Positions 16,963 through 26,173 of a stretch of 34,628 nt of DNA are shown here, one piece after another. The position numbers were made by a program, and so were the translations under genes. This stretch comes from Candidatus Rokuibacteriota bacterium (lineage in GTDB: Bacteria; Methylomirabilota; Methylomirabilia; Rokubacteriales; CSP1-6): NCBI GenBank assembly GCA_023249095.1, contig JAHFDK010000034.1:1-34628 (forward strand). Reading direction: 5' to 3'. Every line of letters starts with the position of its first letter. Position 1 is the first letter of the stretch. The notes below the pieces were generated by a model. It made no database searches, was not told where the DNA came from, and saw only the letters and a program-made list of their open reading frames with translations.

Positions 16963-19900
16963 GGCGTGGTCACCGGCTGACCGGCGCGGCTGCGCTCGGG
17001 CGCGCGACGGCGCGCGAGCCGTTCGGCGAGGCGGTCGAACGCCAGATAGATGACCGGCGTGGTGTAGAGCGTGAGCACCTGGCTCACGATGAGCCCGCCC
17101 ACGATGGCGACGCCCAGCGGCTCGCGGAGCTCGGAGCCCACGCCGTGCCCGAATGCCAGCGGAACGCCGCCCAGCAGCGCCGCCATCGTCGTCATGATGA
17201 TCGGACGGAAGCGGAGGAGCGAGGCCTGCTCGATCGCCTCGCGCGCCGGGCGCCCCTGGGAACGTTGCGTGTCGAGCGCGAAGTCGATCATCATGATCGC
17301 GTTCTTCATGACGATACCGATCAAGAGAATGATGCCGATCAGCGCGATGACGGAGAGGTCGAGGCGCACGAGGAGGAGCGCCAGCAACGCCCCGAGCCCC
17401 GCCGAGGGCAAGGTGGAGAGGATCGTGATCGGGTGGATCCAGCTCTCGTACAGCACGCCGAGCACGATGTAGACGGTGACGATCGCCGCCAGGATCAGGA
17501 GCGGCTGGTTGGCCAGGGACGCCTGGAACGCGCGCGCCGCGCCCTGGAACCCCGTCTGGATGCTCGGCGGCAGGCCGATCTCGCGCGTGATCCGGTCGAT
17601 CGACTTCACGGCGGCGCCCAGCGAGACGCCGGGTGCCAGGTTGAAGGAGACTGTCACGGCCGGAAACTGGCCCTGGTGGCTCACGGCGAGCGCGGTGGCG
17701 TGCTGCTCGATGGTGGCCAGTGTCGACAGCGGCACCTGGCCGCCGGCAGCCGATCGTAAGTACACCCGATCCAGCACGGACGGATCCACACGGAACTCCG
17801 GCAGAACCTCGAGCACCACTCGATACTGGTTCAGCTGCGTGAAGACGGTGGAGATCTGGCGCTGGCCGAACGCGTTGTAGAGCGCGTCGTCGATCATCTG
17901 GGGCGTGATGCCGAGCCGCGAGGCGGTGGCGCGGTCGATCTGCACCCTCGCTTGCAAGCCCTGGTCGAGCTGGTCCGTCGCCACGTCGTGCAATTCAGGC
18001 AGCTCCCGAAGGCGCGCCACGAATTTCGGCGCCCAGGCGCGCAGCTCCGCCTCGTCCGGATCCTCGAGGCTGTACTGGAACTGCGTCCGACTGACGCGAT
18101 TCTCGACGGTCAGGTCCTGGACGGGCTGGAGGTAGAGCGTGATTCCGTCGACCTGCGCCAGCGCCTGACGCAGCCGGCTGATCACGTCGCCGACGCTCTC
18201 GCCCCGTTCGCCGAGCGGCTTCAAGGTGATCTGGATGCGGCCGCTGTTGAGCGTCGTGTTCGTGCCGTCGATGCCGATGAATGACGAGATGCTGGCGACG
18301 GCCTCATCTTGCAGGATCACGCGGCCGAGCGCCCGCTGACGCTCAGCCATCGCGTCGAACGAGATGTTCTGCGGCGCCTCGGAGATGCCGAGGATGACAC
18401 CCGTGTCCTGGATCGGGAACAACCCCTTCGGCACGAACAAGTAGAGCATGAGCGTCAGGGCCAGGGTGCCGATGGCGACGATCAGCGTGCCCGTCTGATG
18501 TCCGAGCACCCAGCGCAAGGTGTGGCCGTAGAAGGCGACCAGATTGTCGAACTGCCGCTCCGCGGCGCGCGCGAAGGCGCCGGGCCGACGGTCGGCCACC
18601 GGCTTGAGCAGCTTCGCGCAGAGCATCGGCGTGAGCGTCAGCGAGACGACCGCCGACACGAGGATGGCGGCCGAGAGCGTCAGCGCGAACTCACGGAACA
18701 ACCGGCCGACGATGTCGCCCATGAAGAGCAGCGGGATCAGCACGGCGATCAGCGATACGGTCAACGACAGGATCGTGAAGCCGATCTGGCTCGAGCCGAC
18801 GAAGGCGGCTTGCAGCGGCGGCTCGCCCTCCTCGATGTAGCGGCTGATGTTTTCGATCATCACGACCGCGTCGTCCACGACGAAGCCGGTGGAGATCGTC
18901 AGCGCCATCAGCGAGAGGTTGTTGAGGCTGAAACCGAGCAGGTACATCACCGCGAACGTTCCCACGATGGACACCGGCACCGTGATGCCCGGGATGAACG
19001 TCGCCGCGGCGCTCCGGAGGAACACGAAGATGACGAGGACGACCAGGACGATGGCCAGCAGCAGCTCGAACTGCACGTCGTGCACGGAGGCGCGGATGGT
19101 CGTCGTGCGATCGGTCAGCACGGTGACCTGCACCGCCGTCGGCAGGGCGCTCTGGAGTTGCGGTAAGAGCCGCTTGACGCGGTCGACCACCTCGATCAGG
19201 TTGGCGCCGGGCTGCCGCTGGATGTTGACGATGATCGCCGGCTGGTCGCCCATCCACGCGGCCTGTCGGATGTTCTCGGCGCCGTCGATCACCTCGGCCA
19301 CGTCCGAGAGCAGGAGCGGCGCGTTGTTACGGTAGGCGATCACGAGCGCTCGATATTGATGGCTCTGGTGGATCTGGTCGTTGGCCGCGATCGTGAACGA
19401 TTGGAGCGGCCCGTCGAGGCTGCCCTTCGCCTGATTGACGTTGGCCGCCGCGACGGCGGTGCGCACGTCCTCCATGGTCAACCCGTTCGCGGCGAGCCGG
19501 GCCGGGTTCACCTGGATGCGCACCGCCGGCTTTTGACCGCCCGACAAGGTGACGAGGCCCACGCCGGGCAGCTGCGCGATCTTCTGCACCAGCCGCGTGT
19601 CGACGAGGTCCTCGACGGCCGTGAGCCGTAGCGACTGCGACGTCACGCCGAGCGTCAGCACCGGCGCGTCGGCCGGGTTGACCTTGTTGTACACGGGAGG
19701 GTTCGGGAGGTCACGGGGCAGGAACGTGGCGGCCGCGTTGATGGCCGCCTGCACCTGTTGCTCGGCGACGTCGATGGAGAGCGCCAGATCGAACTGCAGG
19801 GTCACGATCGATGAGCCGCTCGAGCTGATCGACGTCATCTGCTTGAGGCCCGGCAGCTGGCCGAATTGCCGCTCGAGTGGCGCCGTGACGCCCGAGGCCA

Positions 19901-20075
19901 TGACGTCGGGGCTCGCCCCCGGATAGAACGTGACGACCTGGATCGTCGGGTAGTCGACCTGCGGGAGCGCCGCGACGGGCAACTGGCGATACGCCACGAT
20001 GCCGGCCAGCACGATCGCCGCCGTCAGGAGCGACGTCGCCACGGGCCGGACGATGAACTGGCGGGAGAGGTTCAC
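16959..20075 (-). CDS. RND multidrug efflux transporter, MdtB-like
   Basis: Second RND subunit, 1038 residues, a diverged paralogue of its downstream neighbour. It starts [17 protein letters not shown] and has [37 protein letters not shown] (TM4 aspartates), [13 protein letters not shown] and the end motif [15 protein letters not shown]. It overlaps the adaptor gene by four bases upstream and the MdtC-like gene by four downstream, so the three should be made in fixed proportion. Substrates cannot be read from sequence; known MdtABC pumps export bile salts, novobiocin and similar compounds. Confidence 0.94.
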   Translation of the reverse strand: MNLSRQFIVRPVATSLLTAAIVLAGIVAYRQLPVAALPQVDYPTIQVVTFYPGASPDVMASGVTAPLERQFGQLPGLKQMTSISSSGSSIVTLQFDLALSIDVAEQQVQAAINAAATFLPRDLPNPPVYNKVNPADAPVLTLGVTSQSLRLTAVEDLVDTRLVQKIAQLPGVGLVTLSGGQKPAVRIQVNPARLAANGLTMEDVRTAVAAANVNQAKGSLDGPLQSFTIAANDQIHQSHQYRALVIAYRNNAPLLLSDVAEVIDGAENIRQAAWMGDQPAIIVNIQRQPGANLIEVVDRVKRLLPQLQSALPTAVQVTVLTDRTTTIRASVHDVQFELLLAIVLVVLVIFVFLRSAAATFIPGITVPVSIVGTFAVMYLLGFSLNNLSLMALTISTGFVVDDAVVMIENISRYIEEGEPPLQAAFVGSSQIGFTILSLTVSLIAVLIPLLFMGDIVGRLFREFALTLSAAILVSAVVSLTLTPMLCAKLLKPVADRRPGAFARAAERQFDNLVAFYGHTLRWVLGHQTGTLIVAIGTLALTLMLYLFVPKGLFPIQDTGVILGISEAPQNISFDAMAERQRALGRVILQDEAVASISSFIGIDGTNTTLNSGRIQITLKPLGERGESVGDVISRLRQALAQVDGITLYLQPVQDLTVENRVSRTQFQYSLEDPDEAELRAWAPKFVARLRELPELHDVATDQLDQGLQARVQIDRATASRLGITPQMIDDALYNAFGQRQISTVFTQLNQYRVVLEVLPEFRVDPSVLDRVYLRSAAGGQVPLSTLATIEQHATALAVSHQGQFPAVTVSFNLAPGVSLGAAVKSIDRITREIGLPPSIQTGFQGAARAFQASLANQPLLILAAIVTVYIVLGVLYESWIHPITILSTLPSAGLGALLALLLVRLDLSVIALIGIILLIGIVMKNAIMMIDFALDTQRSQGRPAREAIEQASLLRFRPIIMTTMAALLGGVPLAFGHGVGSELREPLGVAIVGGLIVSQVLTLYTTPVIYLAFDRLAERLARRRAPERSRAGQPVTTP

Positions 20076-21349
20076 GCTCCCGGCCGGGGAGGGCGCGGCG
20101 CCGTGTTCGGCGTACCGGCGGCGCCGGGCGTCGCCGGCGCGCCGGCAGGGCCCACCTTGCGCACGGTCGGCTCGACGCGCGTGCCGTCCTGAACCTTCTC
20201 CGCGCCGTCCACGACGAGCGCCTCGCTGTCCGCGACGCCGGCGCGGATCGCGATGACCCCGGCTTCGCTCGGCCCCAGCTGCACCCGGCGCATCTGGACG
20301 ACCTTGTCCGGCTTGACCACGTAGACGTAGGCACCCTGTGGACCGCGCTGGATCGCCTCCGCGGGCGCGAGGACCGTGTCGTGCAGCACGTCGATGAGCA
20401 CGCGGGCGTTCACGAACTGGTTTGGGTACAGCGCTCCGTCCGTGTTCCCGAACGACGCCTTCAGACGCACGGTGCCGGTGGCCGGATCGATCTGGTTGTC
20501 GATCGCCACCAGAGTTCCCGTCGCGATCTTCGTTCGGCCCTCACGATCGTACGCATCGACGGGCACCTTGTTGCCCGTGCGGAAGCGCCGCAGGACCGGC
20601 TGCAGGCTGTCTTCGGGCACGCTGAACACGAGCGCGATCGGCTCGAGCTGGGCGATGACGACGAGGCCGCCCGTGTCGGACGCCTTGACGACGTTGCCCG
20701 GGTCGACCAACCGCAGGCCGACGCGGCCGGTGATCGGCGCCGTGATCCGGCAGTACGTGAGCTGCAGCTTGATCGCGTCGATCTGCCCCACGTTCATCTT
20801 GATGGACGCTTCGGCCTGGTTGACGATCATCTGCTGCGTGTCCAGCTGCTGCCGGGCGATCATTTCCTGCTGCGCCAACCGCTGATAGCGCTCGAGATCG
20901 AGGCGCGTGTTCGCGAGGTTGGCCTGGTCGCGCGCGAGCTGCCCCTCCGCTTGCGTGAGCTGCGCCTGGAAGGGGCGGGGATCGATCTCGGCCAGCAAAT
21001 CGCCGGCGTGGACGACCTGGCCCTCCGCGAAGTGCGTCTTCATGAGCTGGCCGTCGACGCGGCTCTTGACCGTGACGATGCTGAGCGGGGTGACCGAGCC
21101 GAGCGCCGTGAGGTAGACGCTCAGGTCGCCGGTGCGGACGGGTGTGACGACCACCGGAACCGGTCGCGTCGGCTGTCCCGCAGCACTGCCACCGGTGGCC
21201 TTGGCCTGCTGCTGCGTCCTGGCCTGCCGACCGTTGGCGATCCAGGCGCCGGCGACGACCAGGCACGCGAGGCCCACGAAGATGACCCAGATGCGACTGC
21301 GGCCACGACCCTCCCGAGTTTCCGGATCTCCTTCGCTGTCTCCCTGCAC
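20072..21349 (-). CDS. RND periplasmic adaptor (membrane fusion protein), MdtA-like
   Basis: Membrane-anchored periplasmic adaptor linking the RND pump to an outer-membrane channel; 425 residues. An N-terminal helix ([19 protein letters not shown], about 20-38) anchors it. Next come the barrel-sandwich half [19 protein letters not shown], a coiled-coil hairpin ([20 protein letters not shown]), [18 protein letters not shown] and the beta-barrel domain. The tail is a Pro/Ala/Gly-rich extension (about 395-425). The start is a GTG at 21349 with AGGAGGGA six bases upstream. It is the first gene of the three-gene pump operon. Confidence 0.94.
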   Translation of the reverse strand: MQGDSEGDPETREGRGRSRIWVIFVGLACLVVAGAWIANGRQARTQQQAKATGGSAAGQPTRPVPVVVTPVRTGDLSVYLTALGSVTPLSIVTVKSRVDGQLMKTHFAEGQVVHAGDLLAEIDPRPFQAQLTQAEGQLARDQANLANTRLDLERYQRLAQQEMIARQQLDTQQMIVNQAEASIKMNVGQIDAIKLQLTYCRITAPITGRVGLRLVDPGNVVKASDTGGLVVIAQLEPIALVFSVPEDSLQPVLRRFRTGNKVPVDAYDREGRTKIATGTLVAIDNQIDPATGTVRLKASFGNTDGALYPNQFVNARVLIDVLHDTVLAPAEAIQRGPQGAYVYVVKPDKVVQMRRVQLGPSEAGVIAIRAGVADSEALVVDGAEKVQDGTRVEPTVRKVGPAGAPATPGAAGTPNTAPRPPRPGA

Positions 21350-21658
21350 GCAGGCTCCCTCCTCGTGCCGGCCATCCCCGCCTCGCGCAGTATGTCCACG
21401 AGCTTGACAGAGGGGGGGGTGGTCATGGTCGCGTGACTCGCTCCAGCGAATACCGCTGCGCTCATTCTGTCACGTCGCCAGCATACCGCGAATCACACGA
21501 AGATGCGCATCGTCGACGGCCTATCCGCCGACCCGTACACGACGAAGACAGCCGCCCTCGGGGGGCGCGCACACGTCATACGTGACAGCGAAGAGGGCCG
21601 GCGGTGAACCGGCCCTCGGTCTCCTGCCCTGGTGGTCGCTCGGTGAGCGAGGCGAAGC
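21350..21658. other. 309-base gap with regulatory-looking sequence
   Basis: No convincing gene. It carries the pump operon's upstream region on the minus strand, an overlapping pair of small palindromes at 21572-21586 (CACGT-CAT-ACGTG sharing bases with GTCA-TACG-TGAC) that could bind a dimeric regulator, and a terminator-like hairpin for the DinB-family gene. I found no good -35/-10 pair for the pump. Confidence 0.5.
21593..21617 (-). terminator. hairpin after the DinB-family gene
   Basis: GAGGGCCGG (21593-21601) and CCGGCCCTC (21609-21617) form a perfect nine-base stem with a seven-base loop, 41 bases beyond the DinB-family stop. There is no following T-run, so termination would be imperfect or factor-assisted. 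It also stands between that gene and the pump operon and could insulate them. Confidence 0.45.
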
Positions 21659-22198
21659 CTACCGCCGCGCGCTCGTCGGCGGCACGATTCCGTTCATCCG
21701 CAGATAGACCACGAGCTGGCCGTGGTGGTTGCGGATCTGGTACAGCGGGCCCTGCCAGAACGTGGCGCGGGTGACCGTGCGGTCGCCGAACGGGAACTTC
21801 ACGGGCTCGAGGAGCTGGGCGTCGGTCAGCGGCGTGATCATCTCCTGCGCGCTCTGGAACGTCTTCTTCAGGAGGCCGATGACCTCGGGCTTCGCCATCG
21901 CGCCGTGATGGGCGGCTTCCGTCTTGGTGCCCTTGGCGGTGTCGATGAAGCGCTGGGAGATGCCGGCGACGTGCACGAGCTGGTCGCCGAAGCTCGCGAC
22001 CTCGGGCGTCGGCTTGTAGCCGTACTTCTCAGCGGGCATCACTTCCGCGACGTCGAGGATCTCGGTGGCGGCGCGCTGGAAGCTCGCCGCGAGCTCCTTG
22101 GCCAGGCTCGGCGCCGGCGTCTGGGCCGAGAGCAGCGAGGGCACGGCGGCTGCGACGACGGCGAAGAATACCACGCACGCGTAGGTCAGGGTTTTCAT
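21659..22198 (-). CDS. exported DinB-family protein
   Basis: A 179-residue DinB/YfiT-like four-helix-bundle protein with a signal peptide (MKTLTYACVVFFAVVAAAVPSLLSA, cleaved before QTPAPS). The bundle shows MPAEKYGYKPTPEVASFGDQLVHVAG and the C-terminal NHHGQLVVYLRMNGIVPP. Histidines in these segments are the usual divalent metal ligands of the superfamily. Relatives include metal-dependent thiol transferases and many uncharacterised proteins; the name comes from a DNA-damage-induced Bacillus gene and does not show a repair role. A GGGAGG ribosome site lies seven bases before the ATG. It stands 79 bases downstream of bshA on the same strand. Its substrate is unknown; export makes a cytoplasmic bacillithiol-transferase role unlikely. 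Confidence 0.85.
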   Translation of the reverse strand: MKTLTYACVVFFAVVAAAVPSLLSAQTPAPSLAKELAASFQRAATEILDVAEVMPAEKYGYKPTPEVASFGDQLVHVAGISQRFIDTAKGTKTEAAHHGAMAKPEVIGLLKKTFQSAQEMITPLTDAQLLEPVKFPFGDRTVTRATFWQGPLYQIRNHHGQLVVYLRMNGIVPPTSARR

Positions 22199-22215
22199 GG
22201 TCGCCTCCCGGCGAG

Positions 22216-22245
22216 ATTCATCCCACAGCGTTCACTCCTGGTCAA
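22216..22245 (-). promoter_or_regulatory. possible promoter of the DinB-family gene
   Basis: Read on the minus strand, TTGACC (22245-22240) and ATGAAT (22221-22216) are 18 bases apart in the gap between bshA and the DinB-family gene. The -35 is good and the -10 poor. It would give a very short leader carrying the GGGAGG site. Confidence 0.3.
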
Positions 22246-22277
22246 GGTGACCGTGCCCCGCGCGCGTGCGTGGGTCG

Positions 22278-23408
22278 TCACCGGCACAACCGGCGGTAGA
22301 GTGCTTCGTAGCGCGGCACGATGACCTCGGCGGAGAACCGCTCGCGCGCGCGCGCCCGCGCGGCGCGCCCGAGGGCGTGGCGTCGCCGCTCGTCGTGGAT
22401 CAAAGCCTCCAGCGCCTTGGTGAGCGCGGCGACGTCGCCGGACGGCACGAGCAGGCCACTCTCGTTGTCCTCCACCACCTCCGGGATACCGCCCACGCGC
22501 GTGGAGACGCTCGGGCAGCCGAAGCACATGGCTTCGAGAATGCTGAGGCAGAAGCTTTCGGCGTCGGATGTGTAGAGGCCGATGTCGGCGATTTGAAGAT
22601 ACTCCTCGATGGCGTGGACCTTCTCGCGGACGATCACGCAGTCGGCCAGGCCGAGGCGCCGCACGTCGCCGGCGAACGGCGCGAACGCCTCGCCGGCGAG
22701 GATGAGGAGCTTGAAGGCCTCGCGGGGGCGCACGCGCGCGGCGGTCTCCAGCAGGAGGTCGACACGCTTGCCATGGCGCAGGTTGGACGAGTGCACCACC
22801 ACCACTTCGTCGCCGAGGCCGAGCTCGCGGCGGACGGCTTCGGGCGAGCGGGTGGGCGGGCGCGGAGCGAAGAAGTTGTGGATGACCTCGATCGGGCCGT
22901 CGAAGTCGAGCACACGCTGGGTTTCGCGCTTGAGCGACTCGGACACGGCGGTGACCGCGTCCGACGAGGTCAGCGCGTGCTTGATGGCGGGCGCGTAGCC
23001 GGCGTCGTGGCCGAGCAACGTCGTGTCCGTGCCGTGCAGCGTCGTGACGACGCGGGGCTGCTGGCCGGGCGGGAGCATCGCGCGCGCGAGGATCGCGGCG
23101 GTGGCGTGAGGCACGGCGTAGTGGACGTGGAGCACGTCGAGGCGGTGGTCGTGGCTCACCTCGGCCATGCGCACGGAGAGCGGCAGGGTATAGTCGGGGA
23201 ACCGGAACAGCTCGTACTCGTTGATCGCGACGGGATGGAAGTGCAGGCGCGGTGCGTCCGAGGGCAGGCGGAACGGACGCTCGTAGGCGATGAAATGCAC
23301 GTCGTGCCCGCGCGCCGCCAGGTCCTCGCCGAGCGCGGTCGCCAGCACACCGCTGCCGCCGACCGACGGGTAGCAGGTGATGCCGACGCGCAGCGTGTCC
23401 GCAGCCAT
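22278..23408 (-). CDS. bshA: BshA-type glycosyltransferase (GlcNAc-malate synthase)
   Basis: GT4 glycosyltransferase expected to join UDP-GlcNAc to L-malate, the first step of bacillithiol synthesis. It has 376 residues, the usual BshA length. The N-terminal Rossmann loop GITCYPSVGGSG (9-20) is a BshA hallmark, as are INEYELFRFPDYTLPLSVRM (62-81), LHVHYAVPHA (93-102) and TTLHGTDTTLLG (122-133). The nucleotide-sugar site has the E-x7-E pattern in AESFCLSILEAMCFG near residue 285. It is the last gene of the minus-strand run and starts 32 bases after the BshC-like gene. Other GT4 synthases share the fold, but the N-terminal motifs are specific. No short cytoplasmic BshB deacetylase is in the window. 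Confidence 0.9.
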   Translation of the reverse strand: MAADTLRVGITCYPSVGGSGVLATALGEDLAARGHDVHFIAYERPFRLPSDAPRLHFHPVAINEYELFRFPDYTLPLSVRMAEVSHDHRLDVLHVHYAVPHATAAILARAMLPPGQQPRVVTTLHGTDTTLLGHDAGYAPAIKHALTSSDAVTAVSESLKRETQRVLDFDGPIEVIHNFFAPRPPTRSPEAVRRELGLGDEVVVVHSSNLRHGKRVDLLLETAARVRPREAFKLLILAGEAFAPFAGDVRRLGLADCVIVREKVHAIEEYLQIADIGLYTSDAESFCLSILEAMCFGCPSVSTRVGGIPEVVEDNESGLLVPSGDVAALTKALEALIHDERRRHALGRAARARARERFSAEVIVPRYEALYRRLCR

Positions 23409-23440
23409 CTCAGAGACCGTGCGCGACGGCGGGCAGCATG

Positions 23441-24223
23441 TCAGCCCGACAGCTCCGTGAATGCTTCATCCCATCGCTCGATGTCCTCCCGTCGCACGTA
23501 CGCGATCTCCGGGGCGTCCTGGGGCCGAAGATACGCCTGCTCGCCCGCGCCCGTCACGTAGTGCGTGCAGTGGATCACCGACTGCATCCACCGGAGCCGC
23601 GTGTCCCGCGTCGGGCTGATCTGCTCCTTCCCGAAGCCGGAGGCCGCCGCCGGCAGCGAGAGGAACGAATCGCCGCCCTCGTGCAGGTACAGCGCGCCGT
23701 CGCGCGCGCGTGCTCGCACGATCTCGCCCTCGTACGCCACATCGACGAAGAAGTCGTCCACGTCGCACGCGCGGCGCCGCACCTCCGGATCGCCCGAGCG
23801 CACGACGTCCACGCCGGCGATCAGGCCCATCCGGCGGTACATCTCGAGACAGAAGTCGGCCACCGTCTCCGCCGACGTCTTGCGGAACAGGTCGATGACG
23901 GGATGGTCCACGTAGTTCGTGAGCTGCCCCAGCGTCCTGGCGTGCCAGTCGGCGGCGATGCGCTTGGCGTAGAGCGGGGAGAACTTGCGCTGGAGTTTGC
24001 TGACGACGGCGAAGTTCAGGTGCGCGGGCCGGCCTGTCGCGCGATGGCGCAGGATCGTGCGTGTCTCGCGTGGATCGTGGTCGCTGTCGTGGCAGAAATA
24101 CACGACGCGCCCGCCGATCTCCGCCTGCAGGCGTCGCGCGGTCCGGATCTTGGCCACGAGGAACCGCCGTGGGAAGAAGCCGCAGGGCTGCTGGCCGAAC
24201 GCGATGACTGGCGCCGCGCTCAT
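23441..24223 (-). CDS. short BshC-like protein (putative cysteine-adding enzyme)
   Basis: A 260-residue protein that I relate to BshC, the enzyme that adds cysteine to GlcN-malate to give bacillithiol. Three BshC-style signatures occur in order: GQQPCGFFPRRFLVAK (10-25; BshC has GQQ.G.F.GP..T..K), YFCHDSDHDPRET (42-54; BshC has an EDHD motif), and YVTGAGEQAY (222-231; BshC has YVGGPGEIAY). Known BshC proteins are about 500 residues or more with a C-terminal coiled coil, so this one is half size and lacks that part. Its place directly before bshA supports the link. It is complete: ATG at 24223 within ATGA, own TGA, no frameshift evident. The family assignment rests on motifs read by eye and needs a profile search. 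Confidence 0.6.
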   Translation of the reverse strand: MSAAPVIAFGQQPCGFFPRRFLVAKIRTARRLQAEIGGRVVYFCHDSDHDPRETRTILRHRATGRPAHLNFAVVSKLQRKFSPLYAKRIAADWHARTLGQLTNYVDHPVIDLFRKTSAETVADFCLEMYRRMGLIAGVDVVRSGDPEVRRRACDVDDFFVDVAYEGEIVRARARDGALYLHEGGDSFLSLPAAASGFGKEQISPTRDTRLRWMQSVIHCTHYVTGAGEQAYLRPQDAPEIAYVRREDIERWDEAFTELSG

Positions 24224-24321
24224 CCGTCCACGTGGGGGGCCCCGACATGGCCCCCCACGCCCCCCAGCGCTCGGGGCGCCCCGGGAAACCCGGGGCGCCC
24301 CTCGATCCGGCGCGCGCTCAT
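24220..24321 (-). CDS. 33-residue ORF bridging the symporter and BshC-like genes
   Basis: ATG at 24321 overlaps the symporter stop as ATGA, and the frame ends at a TGA that overlaps the BshC-like ATG, again as ATGA. The product (MSARRIEGRPGFPGAPR, then Gly-rich) is set largely by two hairpins in the DNA and looks like low-complexity sequence. Its main use may be to carry ribosomes across the hairpins into the next gene. Its first bases resemble the start of the BshC-like gene (ATGAGCGCG shared). Confidence 0.35.
   Translation of the reverse strand: MSARRIEGRPGFPGAPRALGGVGGHVGAPHVDG
24231..24259. repeat. GC hairpin 1 inside the operon
   Basis: CGTGGGGGGCC (24231-24241) and GGCCCCCCACG (24249-24259) are a perfect 11-base inverted repeat with a seven-base loop. 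In the transcript it ends only eight bases before the BshC-like start codon, so it could limit ribosome access or protect a processed end. Confidence 0.7.
24273..24301. repeat. GC hairpin 2 inside the operon
   Basis: GGGGCGCCCCGGG (24273-24285) and its exact complement (24289-24301) form a 13-base all-GC stem with an AAA loop, 16 bases past the symporter stop on the minus strand. No T-tract follows. It is strong enough to stall RNA polymerase or a 3'-exonuclease and may set different levels for the genes on either side. Confidence 0.75.
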
Positions 24322-26024
24322 CCGGCGCGGCCCTCGGCGGCGCGGGCGCGCGGCGGCAGGACCGCCTGCAGCGCCACGCTGAAGGCGATGCACGCGGCGC
24401 AGCCGATGAGGTTGTACCAGAGGTAGCCGATGTTGAGCGAGAAGTACATCACGATCACGAGGGCCTGCGCGGTCACGGCCGCGAAGAACACCGCGCTGCC
24501 GCCCACGCGGCGGAGGAAGAATGCCACCATGAAGAGACCGAGCAGGACGCCGTAGAAGATCGAGCCGAGGATGTTGATGGCCTCGATGAGGTTCTCCGCG
24601 AAGCCGGCGAAGAGCGCGAACGCCACCGCGAAGACGCCCCACAGCGCCGTGAAGCGTCGCGCCACGCGCATGTTGCGCGCCTCGTCGGCGGCGGCGAGCG
24701 GACGGAAGTGGCGCCAGAAATCGATCGTCGTCGTGGTGCCGAGCGCGGCGAGCTCGGAGGCCTTCGATGACAGCGCGGCCGCGAACATCACCGCCACCAG
24801 CAGGCCCACCGCCCCGTGCGGCAGCTGCGTCAGGATGAACGTGATGAAGACGTAGTCGGAGTCCTTGGTCTTGGCGCGCGGGTCGGCGGCCACGAGGGCG
24901 GCCTTGGCCTCGGCGCGGATCGTGTCGGTGCGATGGCTGGCCGCGACCATGGCGGCCCGCGCGCTCGCTTCCCGCGTGGTGTCGTCCGACGCGCGGGCCT
25001 GGAGCCACGCGCGAATCGCGGACTGGCTCTGCGCGACGGCGCTGGCGTGCTCGGCCTCGATGGCGCGGAACCGACCGTCCTGCGCGTGGCGGCGCCACTC
25101 CGTCTGGTTGAAGAACACCGGGTGCGGCGCGAACTGGTAGAAGACGAACAGGAGCGCGCCCAGCAACAGGATGACGAACTGCATCGGGATCTTCAGCACG
25201 GCGTTGAACATCAGGCCCAGGCGGCCCTCGCGCAGGGAGGCGCCGCCGATGTAGCGCTGCACCTGCGACTGGTCGGTGCCGAAGTACGCGAGCGAGAGGA
25301 ACAACCCGCCGAACACGCCGGTCCACACCGTGTAGCGCCGGCTCGGATCGAGCGAGAAGTCCACCGCCTGCAGCTTGCCCAGCGCGCCGGCCACGGACGC
25401 GGCGCCGATGAACCCGAGGCCGTCGGGCAGCCGGACCAGCAGCACGACCATGGCCGTCACCATGCCGGCCGAGATCACCGCCATCTGCCACTTGTGGGTC
25501 AGGGCCACGGCCTCGCTGCCGCCGGTGACCGTGTAGACGATCACGAGCAGCCCGGTGAACACGATGACGAGGTCGAGCGGCCAGCCGAGCACCGTGGAGA
25601 TGATGATCGCGGGCGCGTAGATCGTCACCCCGGTGGCGAGGCCGCGCTGCAGCAGGAAGAGGCCGGCGCCGAGCAGCCGCGTCTTCTCGTCGAACCGCTG
25701 GCCGAGGAACTCGTAGGCTGTGTAGACGTTGAGCCGCCGGTACATGGGCAAGAACACGGCGCACACGATGATGAGCGCCAGCGGCAGGCCGAAGTAGTTC
25801 TGCACGAAGCCGATGCCGCTCTCGAAGCCCTGGCCCGGGATCGAGAGGAACGTGATCGCGCTTGCCTGCGTGGCCATCACGCTGACGCCGATCGTGCCCC
25901 AGCCGGTTGACGTGTTGCCGCGCAGGTACGTGCTGAGGCTCCGCACGTGGCGCGTGCGCCAGGAGCCGTACGCGGCGATGCCCACGATGGTGCCGAGCAG
26001 CACGACCCAGTCGGCAACGTTCAC
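24318..26024 (-). CDS. sodium:solute symporter (SSS family)
   Basis: Sodium-coupled uptake protein of the LeuT-fold SSS family, 568 residues with about 13-14 predicted membrane helices. Family motifs are MATQASAITFLSIPGQGF (50-67, sodium/substrate region), LNVYTAYEFLGQRFD (98-112), YTVTGGSEAVALTHKWQM (164-181) and FGTDQSQVQRY (248-258). Between helices, residues about 300-390 hold a long charged, Ala-rich helical insertion not found in the usual symporter core. The start is a GTG at 26024 inside GTGA shared with the small upstream gene; a start at 26075 would add 17 unlikely residues. The substrate is unknown. Its position between a secreted deacetylase and bacillithiol-type genes hints that it imports a product of the deacetylase. 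Confidence 0.9.
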   Translation of the reverse strand: MNVADWVVLLGTIVGIAAYGSWRTRHVRSLSTYLRGNTSTGWGTIGVSVMATQASAITFLSIPGQGFESGIGFVQNYFGLPLALIIVCAVFLPMYRRLNVYTAYEFLGQRFDEKTRLLGAGLFLLQRGLATGVTIYAPAIIISTVLGWPLDLVIVFTGLLVIVYTVTGGSEAVALTHKWQMAVISAGMVTAMVVLLVRLPDGLGFIGAASVAGALGKLQAVDFSLDPSRRYTVWTGVFGGLFLSLAYFGTDQSQVQRYIGGASLREGRLGLMFNAVLKIPMQFVILLLGALLFVFYQFAPHPVFFNQTEWRRHAQDGRFRAIEAEHASAVAQSQSAIRAWLQARASDDTTREASARAAMVAASHRTDTIRAEAKAALVAADPRAKTKDSDYVFITFILTQLPHGAVGLLVAVMFAAALSSKASELAALGTTTTIDFWRHFRPLAAADEARNMRVARRFTALWGVFAVAFALFAGFAENLIEAINILGSIFYGVLLGLFMVAFFLRRVGGSAVFFAAVTAQALVIVMYFSLNIGYLWYNLIGCAACIAFSVALQAVLPPRARAAEGRAG

Positions 26025-26173
26025 GAGAAGATGCCCGTGAACACGGACAATAGGATCACCACGAGCAGAAACCACCCGAAGACGAGCAGGTAGACGCCGC
26101 GCCAGGTGCCGAACCCGGGGACGCCGGGCGGCTCGGCCTCGGAGCGTTCGTCGGGGCGCGGCGCGGGCGTCAC
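26021..26173 (-). CDS. small single-helix membrane protein (50 aa)
   Basis: Starts at a GTG (26173) overlapping the deacetylase stop as GTGA and ends in a TGA overlapping the symporter GTG as GTGA. The first half is polar and Pro/Glu-rich (TPAPRPDERSEAEPPG). The second half is one hydrophobic helix (YLLVFGWFLLVVILLSVF) ending TGIFS. The double overlap and fixed place argue that it is translated with the symporter and could be an accessory subunit, as small partners exist for some SSS transporters. Its sequence is not one I recognise. Confidence 0.7.
   Translation of the reverse strand: MTPAPRPDERSEAEPPGVPGFGTWRGVYLLVFGWFLLVVILLSVFTGIFS

Noticed and set aside
13816-20075. The two RND genes as a recent tandem duplication
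   Set aside because: They match the long-established MdtB and MdtC branches and differ throughout, so this is the standard heteromeric pump arrangement.
21121-21465. Minus-strand frame starting MSAAVFAGASHATMTTPP upstream of the MdtA-like gene
   Set aside because: The part outside the adaptor gene is only about 38 codons, has no recognisable domain, and the frame continues as a shadow of the adaptor. Possible but unsupported.
24220-25764. Open frame of about 514 codons on the minus strand overlapping the symporter
   Set aside because: A different frame of the same strand as the SSS gene, low-complexity and Arg-rich. Only its last 33 codons (from 24321) merit a separate note.
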